A stretch of DNA of 47,803 nucleotides from Mycobacteriaceae bacterium (GCA_028726465.1 JAQYQB010000016.1:1-47803); one strand, 5' to 3'; numbered from the stretch's first letter, positions 1 through 8,369 are shown. Numbers and translations: made by a program. Notes: generated by a model from the letters alone, not told the origin.

Positions 1-882
1 GAGGTTCTCCTGGTTGGTCTCGCCGCCGTCTACCCAGGGGTGGATGTGGTGGACCTGGCACTCATCGGCCGGCTTGCGGCAGTTTGGCCAGGCACAGGTG
101 GTGGTCTCGGCCTTGGCCATGTCCTTCTGCTTGGGTGAAGCGTGGCGCTGGTAGCGGTATTGGTTGACCGGCCCGCGCCTAGGATCCACCAGGGTGGCCA
201 GGCCCGCGTCCCACAGGCATTGGCGGACGTATTCGGCACCCGTCATGGTGGTCCCGTTGGTCAGCTGCAGGGTGATTTCGTCCCCATCGCCGGACAGGAT
301 ACGAACCCAGTCCGGCAGGGAGATGACCACGTGCGTGGCCTTCGGCTGCTTGTTCAGCCCGCCGCTGAACAAGGCTTCCACGTCGGGGATGGTCTTAATC
401 GACGCCCAGAGGTTTTCCACCAGCTCCGGGTCCCCGGTCACCGAAAACGTGCTGGGGCCGTCTTTGCGGCGGGTGACCCGCACGCCTTCGGCCGGCGGGG
501 CCGGGCGGTTAAGCTCCAGGACCTTCTTGTTGGCTAGGCGTTTCAGCTGTTTGGTGGTGCCGGGGGTGTTGCACAGTTCGATGAGCATGGCCCAGGCCTC
601 GCCCTGGTTGCGCACCCGCCGGAAGGCGTTGTCCAACACCAGCAACGTGTCCAGGTGGTGTCCGGATTCTGCGGCACCCCGGCGGGCGGCGTCTTGCTTG
701 CGCGTATAGGTCGTGTGCCCAAAGAAGGTCTGGCAGGCACGGTAGTGCGCGGCCGCGGCAACATCCGACATGACAGCCTTCAGGGCAGGCAGGCTCAACT
801 CGCGGCACAGGCCCAAATACTGGATCCCGTCCGCGAAGATGGAGTGCGCTGCTTTCAAAGTGTCCATGGCTGTCGTCGTCAT
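1..882 (-). CDS. HNH endonuclease / DUF222 domain protein (3' end beyond window)
   Basis: An open frame of 294 codons runs leftward from an ATG at 882 and leaves the window still open, so the C terminus is missing. The first ~200 residues are a helical DUF222-like region. The last visible part carries the start of an HNH nuclease: a C-x4-C pair (CAWPNC) followed by CQVHHIHPW and a GGETN stretch, in which the two histidines would bind metal and activate water. Families of this type are abundant in actinobacteria, often as many paralogues, and their role is not established. A second ATG at 867 is an alternative start. Neither start has a clear ribosome binding site, and the only G-rich stretch (near 911) is about 30 bases upstream. 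Identification of the fold is fairly sure; any biological role is not. Confidence 0.85.
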   Translation of the reverse strand, partial: MTTTAMDTLKAAHSIFADGIQYLGLCRELSLPALKAVMSDVAAAAHYRACQTFFGHTTYTRKQDAARRGAAESGHHLDTLLVLDNAFRRVRNQGEAWAMLIELCNTPGTTKQLKRLANKKVLELNRPAPPAEGVRVTRRKDGPSTFSVTGDPELVENLWASIKTIPDVEALFSGGLNKQPKATHVVISLPDWVRILSGDGDEITLQLTNGTTMTGAEYVRQCLWDAGLATLVDPRRGPVNQYRYQRHASPKQKDMAKAETTTCAWPNCRKPADECQVHHIHPWVDGGETNQENL

Positions 883-936
883 GACCCACACGCTAGAAGC
901 CCCTGACAACCCCCTACAAGGCCCGGAAACCCAATC

Positions 937-945
937 TGTGGATAA
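937..945 (-). promoter_or_regulatory. Single perfect DnaA-box-like 9-mer
   Basis: The 9-mer reads TTATCCACA on the minus strand, upstream of the HNH gene. It equals the classical DnaA box. Only one copy is seen here, so this is not an origin; it may be chance or a minor DnaA binding site. The surrounding gap (883-1094) shows no other gene. Confidence 0.3.
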
Positions 946-1094
946 CTCAGGCCAAAGTAACCATCCTGCGCGGGCACCAAAACAGCCGAAAACGCCCGGA
1001 TTTACGGTTCAACCTGCCTAAAGGCTGAAAAATGGAGCAATGTGCCCAAGTTGGCGCAAAGCTGGTCCCTATACGCGTCGGGACTGTGCAGAAC

Positions 1095-1847
1095 TTATCC
1101 CTCCGCGCGCAGGCCCGCGACGTTTCCAATGACGAAGACGGCCGGCGGCTGAATCTTTTCCTCCTCGACCACGGCACCTAAGGCGGACAGCTGGGTGCGC
1201 ACCACGCGCTGGCCGGACAGGGTGCCCTCCTGGATGGCGGCGACGGGGGTGTCGGCGGGGAGGGAGGCATCGATGAGCGCGGTGGCAATCGCGCCGGCGT
1301 TGCGCACGCCCATGATGACCGCCAGGGTGGCCCCGGAGCGGGCGAGCGCCTCCCAGTCGACCAGGGAGCGCTCGTGGCCGGGCGGCAGGTGCCCGGAGAC
1401 CACCGTCATGGCGTGCACCATCCCGCGCTGGGTCACGGGGATGCCCACGGCCCCCGGCACGGCGACGGCGCTGGTGACCCCGGGGATGACCTCGCAGCTT
1501 AAGCCGGCGGCAGCCAGCGCCTGGACCTCCTCGAAACCGCGGCCGAAGACGAAGGGATCCCCGCCCTTGAGGCGGGCGACGCGGCGGCCGGCGCGGGCGT
1601 GGGAGATGAGCATCTCGTTGATCTTGTCCTGCGACGTCTGGCGCTTGTACGGCAGCTTGGAGACGTCGATGAGCTCCTTGCTGGCGATATCGCAGAGCTT
1701 ATCCAGCTGCGCGGTCGGGCCGAGGTGGTCGGCCAGGATGACGTCGGCATCCTGCAGGGCGTGCATGCCGCGCACGGTGATGAGGTCCCAGGCGCCGGGG
1801 CCGCCCCCGATGAGCTGGACGGGATGAACAACAGTGTTTCCGGTCAT
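1095..1847 (-). CDS. cobA: uroporphyrinogen-III C-methyltransferase (SUMT)
   Basis: This 250-residue protein would methylate uroporphyrinogen III twice with S-adenosylmethionine to give precorrin-2, the branch point to siroheme and cobalamin. Family motifs appear in order: the N-terminal glycine-rich loop IGGGPGAWDLIT, the VARLKGGDPFVFGRG segment, the GVTSAVAVPG segment with VTQRG, and late AVIMGV. The length matches single-domain SUMT enzymes; there is no fused uroporphyrinogen synthase or CysG-type oxidase part, so those steps must be encoded elsewhere. It is transcribed divergently from the TobH-like gene. A TATACT -10 box lies 11 bases before the ATG, leaving only a very short leader without an evident ribosome binding site. 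Confidence 0.93.
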   Translation of the reverse strand: MTGNTVVHPVQLIGGGPGAWDLITVRGMHALQDADVILADHLGPTAQLDKLCDIASKELIDVSKLPYKRQTSQDKINEMLISHARAGRRVARLKGGDPFVFGRGFEEVQALAAAGLSCEVIPGVTSAVAVPGAVGIPVTQRGMVHAMTVVSGHLPPGHERSLVDWEALARSGATLAVIMGVRNAGAIATALIDASLPADTPVAAIQEGTLSGQRVVRTQLSALGAVVEEEKIQPPAVFVIGNVAGLRAEG

Positions 1848-1857
1848 GATGTCGAAA

Positions 1858-1886
1858 TAGTATAACCGGCGCTACTAAGGTGAGAA
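1858..1886. promoter_or_regulatory. Overlapping divergent -10 boxes (cobA / TobH-like) and RBS
   Basis: On the minus strand TATACT (1864-1859) serves cobA. On the plus strand TAGTAT (1858-1863) overlaps it and could serve the TobH-like gene, whose ribosome binding site AAGGTGAG lies just before the ATG at 1890. Overlap of the two boxes suggests that RNA polymerase can occupy only one direction at a time. Confidence 0.45.
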
Positions 1887-1889
1887 ACC

Positions 1890-2828
1890 ATGGAGAGCAC
1901 ACAGTGGACCCCGGAGCAGGTGCGCTTTTTCGACATTGCGCACGAAGGGGCGCAATTACGCGCGCTCGCCGGCCAGGTGGCGGGCCTGAATGAATATCTG
2001 GCCGGCCTGCGCCCGCGCTCGGTCGTGGTGCTGGCCACCGACCAGGTCGCCGCCGCGGCCGCCCGCGCGATCGCCCAGGTCTACCAACCCCAGGCCGCCT
2101 GCCCGGTGGTCGTGGCCCGCGCGCTGCCGGCCTACGTCGGCGCCCTGGACATCGTGCTGACGGTGGGGGAGGCCGCGGACTGCGAGTGGGTATCGCGGGC
2201 CCTGCTCACCGCCCAGCAGCGCGGCGCCGCCACGGTCTTTGCCGGCCCGCCCGGGCCCCTGGCCGACGACGTCGCTGACGATGCCTTCTTGTTCACCGCC
2301 CTGCCCAACGTCTCCGGCCCCGCTCCGGCCCGCGCCGCGGGCGCAGTCTGGCTGGTCCTGGGCGGCGACCCGCAGGCCCTGGACGAGGCCGCCGCTGCCG
2401 TCGATGCCGAACTGGCCGCCTGCGCCCCCGACCGCAGCGCGGATACCAACCCGGCCCGGCAGCTGGGCGCCTTCACCGCGCAGGCAGGTGGCAGCGGGGT
2501 GATGCACTCGGCGCCGGCGGGGGACCGGGTGGGTGAGGCGGTGGCATCGGTAGCCGCGGCGGTTTGGGCCACGCGCGGGCGCTCCGGGACCGTCGTGGAG
2601 GCCGCCCAGCTGCCGCAGGCCCTGGACGGCGCCGACACACAGGCGGCTGACGATATCTTCTACGATCCTTTTATAGATGGTGCGCTAACCTGGAGGGTGA
2701 TTTTCTGGGGGCAGGAGGAGGCGAACCTGCCCCATAGCCTGGCTGTCAACGCCGCCGAGGGAAGCGAATTCTCCCGGGCGCTGCAGCTTTTCACGCGCGC
2801 CTATGCCGCGACCGCCTTTGATGAATGA
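1890..2828 (+). CDS. TobH-like protein upstream of manA (Rv3256c-type, SIS-like)
   Basis: A 312-residue, Ala-rich protein with no obvious signal peptide or membrane segment. The position directly upstream of manA, and alternating beta/alpha segments such as RSVVVLATDQVAA and GALDIVLTVGEA, match the actinobacterial TobH/Rv3256c family. That family is thought to have a sugar-isomerase (SIS)-like, phosphoglucose/phosphomannose-isomerase-C-like fold. No catalytic residues can be assigned here. The gene ends 21 bases before manA and is probably cotranscribed with it, which suggests a role in mannose phosphate supply for cell-envelope glycoconjugates. AAGGTGAG spaced five bases from the ATG supports the start. 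Family assignment is by context and pattern only. Confidence 0.75.
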   Translation: MESTQWTPEQVRFFDIAHEGAQLRALAGQVAGLNEYLAGLRPRSVVVLATDQVAAAAARAIAQVYQPQAACPVVVARALPAYVGALDIVLTVGEAADCEWVSRALLTAQQRGAATVFAGPPGPLADDVADDAFLFTALPNVSGPAPARAAGAVWLVLGGDPQALDEAAAAVDAELAACAPDRSADTNPARQLGAFTAQAGGSGVMHSAPAGDRVGEAVASVAAAVWATRGRSGTVVEAAQLPQALDGADTQAADDIFYDPFIDGALTWRVIFWGQEEANLPHSLAVNAAEGSEFSRALQLFTRAYAATAFDE

Positions 2829-2849
2829 GGAAAAGGACCCATAAACCGC

Positions 2850-4061
2850 ATGAAGTTGCTCGATAGTTCGGTGCGTAACTATTCGTGGGGATCCAAGACC
2901 ATGATCCCGCAGCTCTTAGGCCAGCCGGCGGGGGACAACCCCGTGGCCGAGCTCTGGTTCGGTGCCCACCCGGCCGCCCCGGCGACGCTGGACGGCACGC
3001 GCCTCGACGAGGTCATCGCCGGCGACCCGGAGACCCACCTGGGCCACCGCGTGCGCAGCACACACGGCGACCGCCTGCCCTTCCTGCTGAAGCTGCTGGC
3101 GGCCGAGGACGTGCTCTCGCTGCAGGCGCACCCGTCCAAGGCCCAGGCCGAGGAGGGCTTCGCCCGGGAAAACGCCCAGGGCGTGGCCCTGGACTCGTCC
3201 CAGCGCAACTACAAGGACGACAACCACAAGCCGGAGCTCATCGTCGCCCTGACGGAGTTTTATGCCATGGCGGGCTTTAGGCCGCTGGCGCGCACGCGCG
3301 AGCTCTTCGCCGCGCTGGATTGCCCCAGCCTGGAGCGCTACCTGTCCATGCTCGACGACGACCCCGCCGCCGAGGGCGCCAGCCTGCGCGCGCTGTTTAC
3401 CACCTGGATCACCATCCCGGCGGGCGTGCGCAAGGAGCTCATCGCGGACATCGTGACGGCGGGCGAGCGCCTGGTCGCCGCCCCAGCCCCGGGCACCCCG
3501 GAGTGGATCGTGCGCGACGTGCGCACCGTGCTGGGGATTAACGAGCAGTACCCCGGGGACATCGGCGTGCTGGGCGCGCTGCTGCTCAACCACATCGTGC
3601 TGCAGCCCGGCGAGGCCGTCTTCCTGGCGGCCGGCCAGCTGCACGCCTACGTCCACGGCCTCGGCGTGGAGCTGATGGCCAACTCGGACAACGTGCTGCG
3701 CGGCGGGCTCACGCCGAAGTACGTCGACGTGCCCGAGCTGGTCAAGGTGCTGGATTTCCAGGCCGTCGCCGACCCGCAGGTCCACCCGGGGCACGCGAAC
3801 CCGGCGGCCGGCTGCGAGGTCTTCGACTACCCGGTGCCCATCGACGAGTTCTCCCTGCGCCGCTACGCCCTCGATGCCGGCGCGCAGGCCACCGTCGAAC
3901 TCGACGGGCCGGCCATCGTGCTGTGCACCCGCGGCGACGGCGCCACCGCCGGCGGTGTCCGCCTCACCCCGGGCCGCGGCGCCTGGGCCCCGGCCGCCGA
4001 TGGCCGCGTCAACTTGGCAGCCGGCGATAGCCCGGCGGAATTCTTCGTCGCCAGCGTCTAG
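2850..4061 (+). CDS. manA: mannose-6-phosphate isomerase, class I
   Basis: This cytoplasmic zinc enzyme of 403 residues interconverts fructose 6-phosphate and mannose 6-phosphate, feeding GDP-mannose for lipomannan, lipoarabinomannan and glycoprotein synthesis. Visible type I features are the N-terminal NYSWGSKTMIPQLLG region, AELWFGAHPAAPA, LPFLLKLLAAEDVLSLQAHPSK (Q and H as metal ligands), HKPELIVAL (Glu ligand) and the later QLHAYVHGLGVELMANSDNVLRGG split by short loops, with the HAY histidine as another ligand. Length fits the family. A short gap after the TobH-like gene contains AGGAAAAGGA, supporting the ATG start and an operon. Three short repeats and a possible terminator follow. Confidence 0.95.
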   Translation: MKLLDSSVRNYSWGSKTMIPQLLGQPAGDNPVAELWFGAHPAAPATLDGTRLDEVIAGDPETHLGHRVRSTHGDRLPFLLKLLAAEDVLSLQAHPSKAQAEEGFARENAQGVALDSSQRNYKDDNHKPELIVALTEFYAMAGFRPLARTRELFAALDCPSLERYLSMLDDDPAAEGASLRALFTTWITIPAGVRKELIADIVTAGERLVAAPAPGTPEWIVRDVRTVLGINEQYPGDIGVLGALLLNHIVLQPGEAVFLAAGQLHAYVHGLGVELMANSDNVLRGGLTPKYVDVPELVKVLDFQAVADPQVHPGHANPAAGCEVFDYPVPIDEFSLRRYALDAGAQATVELDGPAIVLCTRGDGATAGGVRLTPGRGAWAPAADGRVNLAAGDSPAEFFVASV

Positions 4062-4073
4062 GAGCCAAACGCT

Positions 4074-4157
4074 CTAGCGCCAGGCGCCTAAGCTGCAGGC
4101 GGCCCTAGCACCGGGCGCCTTGAGCCCCGGGCGCTTTTAGCGCCGGCGCGCCCAGTG
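4074..4157 (+). repeat. Three ~31-bp-spaced imperfect GC-rich repeats
   Basis: Three related units begin near 4074, 4105 and 4137. Their consensus is approximately YTAGCRCC-GGCGCCT-AGC, so each unit contains a GGCGCC-type palindromic core. They fill the convergent gap between manA and the secreted protein gene. They may be decayed terminator hairpins or a small repeat family. Confidence 0.45.
4115..4138 (+). terminator. Possible weak terminator after manA
   Basis: GCGCC (4115-4119) can pair with GGCGC (4130-4134) around a ten-base loop, followed directly by TTTT. The stem is short, and the segment is part of the repeat array, so the call is tentative. Confidence 0.35.
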
Positions 4158-4166
4158 CCGCCGCGC

Positions 4167-4925
4167 TTAGTTGTTGCCCGGCTCGCCCGCGGTTTCCTCC
4201 GTGGGCTCGGGCGCGTCGCGGGTCTCGCCGCGCTCTTCGGCCGGCGGGGCCTGCTGCTGTGCCGGCTCCGGCAGGAGATCGGAGATCTGGATCTCCAGGT
4301 GGCCGTTGTTCTCTTCGGCCGGCAGGCCCGGGATGGTCGGGGAGGGCGCGGGCTGGTTCGGGCTGCTGGGCTGCGGCTCGGTGGTCGTCGACGGCTCCTC
4401 GCTGGTATCCGGGCGGGTAGTCGGCGCGGGCTGGGTCGGCTGTCCCGGCTGCGTCGGCTGAATCTGCGTGCCCTGCTGGCCCGAATTCTGCGAGCCCTGC
4501 TGACCTTGCTGACCCTGCTGGTTCTGCTGGCCCTGGGACGCGGAGAGGTTGTCGGGGCGGTAGTACGTCGTCGGCGCGGCGGGCGCGGTCTGGGCGTCCA
4601 CCACGGAGTTGGGGGCCAGGAACGGATCGTTGGCCTGCGGGGCCGAGAACTTGGCGTCCTCGCGGGAGCTGTGCTGGTTGCCGTCGTTGTCCTTCGCGTC
4701 GTCGCGATCGCGGCGGTCGGAAGGCGCGGTGCTGGACGTGGAGCTCGACGAGGTGGTTGCTTTCTCCTCGGAGCTGGTTAGCTGCTTGTTGGCCACCGGC
4801 GTGGCATTATCGTCCATGGAAGAGGATTTGGGCGCACCGAGGTGCCAGACGCTCACCCCGACGCCGGCGGCCACGAGCAGGCCCACGACGACGAAGATGA
4901 CGACGCGGCGCGTATCAGTATTCAC
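4167..4925 (-). CDS. Membrane-anchored, low-complexity extracytoplasmic protein
   Basis: The GTG at 4925 is preferred over the upstream ATG at 4943 because AAGGGGA lies just before it; this gives 252 residues. A single hydrophobic segment (about residues 8-26, VVIFVVVGLLVAAGVGVSV) acts as a signal anchor. The rest is disordered: a Ser/Thr/Asp-rich spacer, a stretch of Gln-Gly repeats (about residues 135-155), then Pro/Thr/Glu-rich sequence. There is no enzymatic motif. It is convergent with manA and divergent from the DUF4259 gene. A similar secreted hypothetical lies here in Corynebacterium glutamicum, as far as I recall. A cell-wall-spanning linker or scaffold is possible, but the function is unknown. 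Confidence 0.75.
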   Translation of the reverse strand: MNTDTRRVVIFVVVGLLVAAGVGVSVWHLGAPKSSSMDDNATPVANKQLTSSEEKATTSSSSTSSTAPSDRRDRDDAKDNDGNQHSSREDAKFSAPQANDPFLAPNSVVDAQTAPAAPTTYYRPDNLSASQGQQNQQGQQGQQGSQNSGQQGTQIQPTQPGQPTQPAPTTRPDTSEEPSTTTEPQPSSPNQPAPSPTIPGLPAEENNGHLEIQISDLLPEPAQQQAPPAEERGETRDAPEPTEETAGEPGNN

Positions 4926-5040
4926 CGTGCGGTCCCCTTCCATGGTAACAAGTCGATAACAACAGTACCATGCACTTTAACGTCTGATACCCGACTTCCG
5001 CTAGTGCGGGAGCCAAATTCACCTTGCGAAGGAGATCACA

Positions 5041-5406
5041 GTGAGCACCTGGGACGAAGAGATTTTCACCCGCGACAGCAACACCGATTTTCTCGATGAG
5101 CTGTCTGCCCTCGAAGAAGAGGAGGTCGTAGAAGCCGTGCGGGACGCCGTTGTCCTCGCTGCCGATTCCGCCCAGCCCACCGACGAGGAGCTCGCCAACG
5201 GCCTGGCCGCCGCCACCATCGCCGCCATTTGGTCGGGCGCGCCGTTCAGCGCCGGCGACGTCGTGGCGGAGTACCCGTTCATCCGCTCCCTGGCCGGCAG
5301 CTCCGACGAGCAGCTCAACGAAAAGGCCGCGGAGCTGCTGGAAACGGCCGAGCCGGGCGAGGCGGGCGACGCCGACATCGAGCCCTTCCTCGAGGCCCTG
5401 GCTTAA
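5041..5406 (+). CDS. DUF4259 domain protein
   Basis: A small acidic cytoplasmic protein of 121 residues that starts at GTG behind a good AAGGAGA site. The N-terminal pattern S-T-W-D-E-E-I-F-T-R-D, a short N-x-D-F segment and the following helix-rich region resemble the DUF4259 family, which typically begins G-T-W-G-x-x-x-F-x-N-D. No function is known for the family. It lies 21 bases upstream of tmk and is probably the first gene of the tmk-mtrA-mtrB-lpqB run. In C. glutamicum the neighbour before tmk is, to my recollection, sahH, so this slot may differ between species. Confidence 0.75.
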   Translation: MSTWDEEIFTRDSNTDFLDELSALEEEEVVEAVRDAVVLAADSAQPTDEELANGLAAATIAAIWSGAPFSAGDVVAEYPFIRSLAGSSDEQLNEKAAELLETAEPGEAGDADIEPFLEALA

Positions 5407-5427
5407 AGGAGAAGGTGACGCACTGCT

Positions 5428-6045
5428 GTGATTATTGCCATAGAGGGCATCGATGGCGCGGGCAAGAACACGTTGGTGGCCCGCCTGCGCGAGGCCATCA
5501 GCCGGGAGATCCACACGCTGGCCTTCCCGCGGTACGCCGACTCCATCCACGCGCAGCTGGCCCAGGACGCGCTGTACGGCCGCATGGGGGATATGACGGA
5601 CTCGGCCTACGCGATGGCCACGATGTTCGCCCTGGACCGCTGGGGCGCCAAGGAGCAGCTGCTGGCGGCCCACCGCGCGCCGGAGGTGTGGGTGCTGGAC
5701 CGCTACGTGGCATCGAATGCGGCGTATTCGGCCGCGCGCCTGCAGGATGACGCGGTGACGGACTGGGTCTATAACCTGGAGTTCGAGCGCCTGGGCCTGC
5801 CCAAGCCGCACCTGCAGGTCTTCCTGGACACCGACGTCGAGCTGGCCGGGGCCCGCGCCCAGGGCCGCGCGGCTGACGATGCCACCCGGGCCCGCGACGC
5901 CTACGAAAAGGACGCTGGCCTCCAGGCCCGCACCGCCGCGGCCTACCGCGCGCTGGCCGACCGCGAGTGGGCGGCGCGTTGGATAGCTACAGCCGATAGC
6001 GATATGATTATTCAAGCTGTACGACAACTGGTAGGGGAGAAGTAG
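5428..6045 (+). CDS. tmk: thymidylate kinase
   Basis: This 205-residue enzyme phosphorylates dTMP to dTDP with ATP, an essential step in DNA precursor synthesis. The N-terminal P-loop GIDGAGKN appears at residues 7-14; its last residue is Asn where Ser/Thr is commoner. LDRYVASNAAYSA is the DRY/H motif that contacts dTMP and the base, and a LID-like Arg-containing segment (AQGRAADDATRARD) follows. It starts at GTG after AAAGGAGAAGG. Its stop codon shares one base with the mtrA start, so translation is likely coupled to the two-component system, as in other mycolata. Confidence 0.92.
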   Translation: MIIAIEGIDGAGKNTLVARLREAISREIHTLAFPRYADSIHAQLAQDALYGRMGDMTDSAYAMATMFALDRWGAKEQLLAAHRAPEVWVLDRYVASNAAYSAARLQDDAVTDWVYNLEFERLGLPKPHLQVFLDTDVELAGARAQGRAADDATRARDAYEKDAGLQARTAAAYRALADREWAARWIATADSDMIIQAVRQLVGEK

Positions 6046-6749
6046 TGGCACCGACAATCCTGGTGGTCGATGACGACCCGGCGATCTCGGAGATGTTGAC
6101 CATCGTCTTGGAGTCTGAGGGCATGGAGCCCATCGCCGTGACCGACGGCAACGACGCGGTGCCCATGTTCCAACGCCACGACCCGGATCTGATCCTGCTG
6201 GATCTGATGCTGCCGGGCATGAACGGCGTGGACATCTGCCGCAGCATCCGCCAGGTCTCCTCGGTGCCGATTGTCATGCTGACCGCCAAGACGGACACCG
6301 TCGACGTCGTGCTGGGCCTGGAGTCCGGCGCGGACGACTACATCACCAAGCCGTTCAAGCCGAAGGAGCTGGTGGCCCGCATCCGCGCCCGCCTGCGCCG
6401 CACGGACACCGCGACCACGGAGATGATCGAGGTCGGCGACCTGGTCATCGACGTGCCCGAGCACACCGTGACCCGCCGCAACGCGGACGGGAGCTCCCGC
6501 GAGCTGAACCTGACGCCGCTGGAATTCGACCTGCTGGTGGAGATGGCCCGCCGCCCGGGCCAGGTGCACACCCGCGAGGAGCTGCTGGAGAAGGTCTGGG
6601 GCTACCGGCATGCCTCCGATACCCGCCTGGTCAACGTGCACGTCCAGCGCCTGCGCGCCAAGATTGAGCACGACCCGGAGGATCCGCAGATCGTGCTGAC
6701 CGTGCGCGGCGTGGGCTACAAGGCCGGCAAGCCGGCCGGCGCCGAATAA
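6045..6749 (+). CDS. mtrA: MtrA, OmpR-type response regulator
   Basis: A DNA-binding response regulator of 234 residues that acts with MtrB to control cell-wall hydrolases, osmoprotection and division genes in corynebacteria and mycobacteria. The receiver domain (about 1-115) has the acidic pocket VVDDD at 7-11, the phosphoacceptor Asp53 in LLDLMLPG, Thr80 and Lys102 in ITKPFKP. A winged-helix domain follows (about 130-230), with NLTPLEFDLLVEMA and the recognition region ASDTRLVNVHVQRLRAKIE. The GTG start overlaps the tmk stop and follows GGGGAGA. All residues needed for phosphorylation are present. Confidence 0.97.
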   Translation: MAPTILVVDDDPAISEMLTIVLESEGMEPIAVTDGNDAVPMFQRHDPDLILLDLMLPGMNGVDICRSIRQVSSVPIVMLTAKTDTVDVVLGLESGADDYITKPFKPKELVARIRARLRRTDTATTEMIEVGDLVIDVPEHTVTRRNADGSSRELNLTPLEFDLLVEMARRPGQVHTREELLEKVWGYRHASDTRLVNVHVQRLRAKIEHDPEDPQIVLTVRGVGYKAGKPAGAE

Positions 6750-6770
6750 GCCGGGGGAGTAACTGCCATC

Positions 6771-8369
6771 CTGGACCGCTTCAGACAATTCCGCGACTCC
6801 GCCATCCAGTGGTGGCGCACCTCGCTGCAGGTGCGCGTCATCGGCCTGATCTTTATGGCCGCCACCGTGGTGATGGTCATTTTGACCTACGCGCTGGTCT
6901 CCGTGCTGACCTCCCGCCTGGTGGATCAGAAGCAGGACGTCGCCCTGCAGGAGCTGGAGCGCGCCCGGATCGCGGTGGAGCAACAGATCGCGGCCACGGG
7001 CACGGCCAACTCGGTGCAGGTGCGCATTAACTCCGCGCGCGCCTCCCTGACGCAGCTGGGCTCCCAGAGCGGCGAGACGCAGGCCTCCTACGAGCCGGTG
7101 ATCGTGGTCAACGGCTCCGACGGCTCGGTGACCACCTCGCCGGAGGGCTACCGCATCCCGACGGAGCTGCGCAACGGCGTCTCCCACGACCAGGTGATGG
7201 TCCAGTACGCGCCCATCGACCACGGGGATGGTACCAAGTACAACGCCATGATCGTCGGCACGCCCACCGAGTCCGACATCCCGGACACCCAGGTCTACCT
7301 GGTGATGAGCATGGAGTCGGAGGAATCCACGCTGGCGCTGATGCGCGGCCTGCTCTCGGCGGCCGCGGTGGTGGTCATCGTGCTGCTGGTGGGCATCGCC
7401 TGGCTGGCGACCCAGCAGGTGATTACGCCCATCCGCTCGGCCTCGCGGATTGCCCAGCGCCTGGCGGCCGGCCACCTGCGCGAGCGCATGGCCGTCGAGG
7501 GCGAGGACGAGATGGGCAGCCTGGCCCAGTCCTTCAACGACATGGCCAACAAGCTGTCCAAGCAGATTACACAGCTGGAGGAATACGGCGACCTGCAGCG
7601 GCAGTTCACCTCCGACGTCTCGCACGAGCTGCGCACCCCGCTGACCACGGTGCGCATGGCCGCGGACATGATCGCCGCGAACGCGGACAGCCTGGATATT
7701 TCCACCCGCCGCGCCAGCGAGCTGATGAGCCGCGAGCTCGACCGCTTCGAGGAGCTGCTGGCCGACCTGCTGGAGATCTCGCGCCACGACGCCGGCGTGG
7801 CCGACCTGTCCACCAACAAGCTGGACCTGCGCAACTGCGTGACCGCCGCCTTCGGGCAGGTCGATCACCTGGCCGACGAGCTGGGCGTGGCGGTCAACCT
7901 GCACCTGCCGGACGAGCCCATCAACTTCGAGGGCGACGACCGGCGCGTCCAGCGCATCCTGCGCAACCTTTTGGCCAACGCCATCGACCACTCGGAGGGC
8001 AACCCGGTCGACGTGCACCTGGGCGCCAACGACACAGCCGTGGCCGTGACCGTCACCGACCAGGGCGTGGGCCTGAAGGAGGGCCAGGAAGAACTGGTCT
8101 TCAACCGCTTCTGGCGCGCGGATTCCTCCCGCAAGCGCCACTCGGGCGGGACCGGCCTGGGCCTGGCCATCGCCCGCGAGGACGCCGTGCTGCACAGCGG
8201 TACGCTGGACGCGACGGGCACCTTAGGCCGCGGGTCCTGCTTCCGCCTGATCCTGCCGCGCGTGCCCGGCGAGGCCGTGGAGGAGGCCCCGCTGGACCTC
8301 TACGTGCCGGAGCCCACGCCGCTAGCGGACCCGAAGGCCCCGAATGACCCGAAGGGAGGTCAGCCGTGA
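6771..8369 (+). CDS. mtrB: MtrB sensor histidine kinase, non-canonical start likely
   Basis: Membrane sensor kinase and partner of MtrA. The frame opens just after the mtrA stop (6749) but has no ATG, GTG or TTG before GTG 6831. The stretch from 6771 encodes an Arg/Trp-rich juxtamembrane segment (AIQWWRTSLQVRV) like that of mycobacterial MtrB, and GGGGGAG (6753-6759) is correctly placed for ATC 6768 or CTG 6771, so I start at CTG 6771. Order: TM1 (about 20-45), an extracytoplasmic sensor of ~145 residues, TM2 (about 190-212), HAMP (about 213-265), the H-box SHELRTPLTTV with His285, then N, G1 (DQGVGL), F and G2 (GGTGLGLAI) boxes. It overlaps lpqB by four bases. Confidence 0.93.
   Translation: MDRFRQFRDSAIQWWRTSLQVRVIGLIFMAATVVMVILTYALVSVLTSRLVDQKQDVALQELERARIAVEQQIAATGTANSVQVRINSARASLTQLGSQSGETQASYEPVIVVNGSDGSVTTSPEGYRIPTELRNGVSHDQVMVQYAPIDHGDGTKYNAMIVGTPTESDIPDTQVYLVMSMESEESTLALMRGLLSAAAVVVIVLLVGIAWLATQQVITPIRSASRIAQRLAAGHLRERMAVEGEDEMGSLAQSFNDMANKLSKQITQLEEYGDLQRQFTSDVSHELRTPLTTVRMAADMIAANADSLDISTRRASELMSRELDRFEELLADLLEISRHDAGVADLSTNKLDLRNCVTAAFGQVDHLADELGVAVNLHLPDEPINFEGDDRRVQRILRNLLANAIDHSEGNPVDVHLGANDTAVAVTVTDQGVGLKEGQEELVFNRFWRADSSRKRHSGGTGLGLAIAREDAVLHSGTLDATGTLGRGSCFRLILPRVPGEAVEEAPLDLYVPEPTPLADPKAPNDPKGGQP

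Noticed and set aside
937-945. Replication origin
   Set aside because: A single DnaA box without clustering, AT-rich unwinding region or dnaA/dnaN neighbours.
6012-8195. Minus-strand open frame of 727 codons opposite mtrA-mtrB
   Set aside because: A shadow of high-GC codon bias on the other strand: His/Gln/Val/Gly-rich product without domains, lying opposite well-identified genes.
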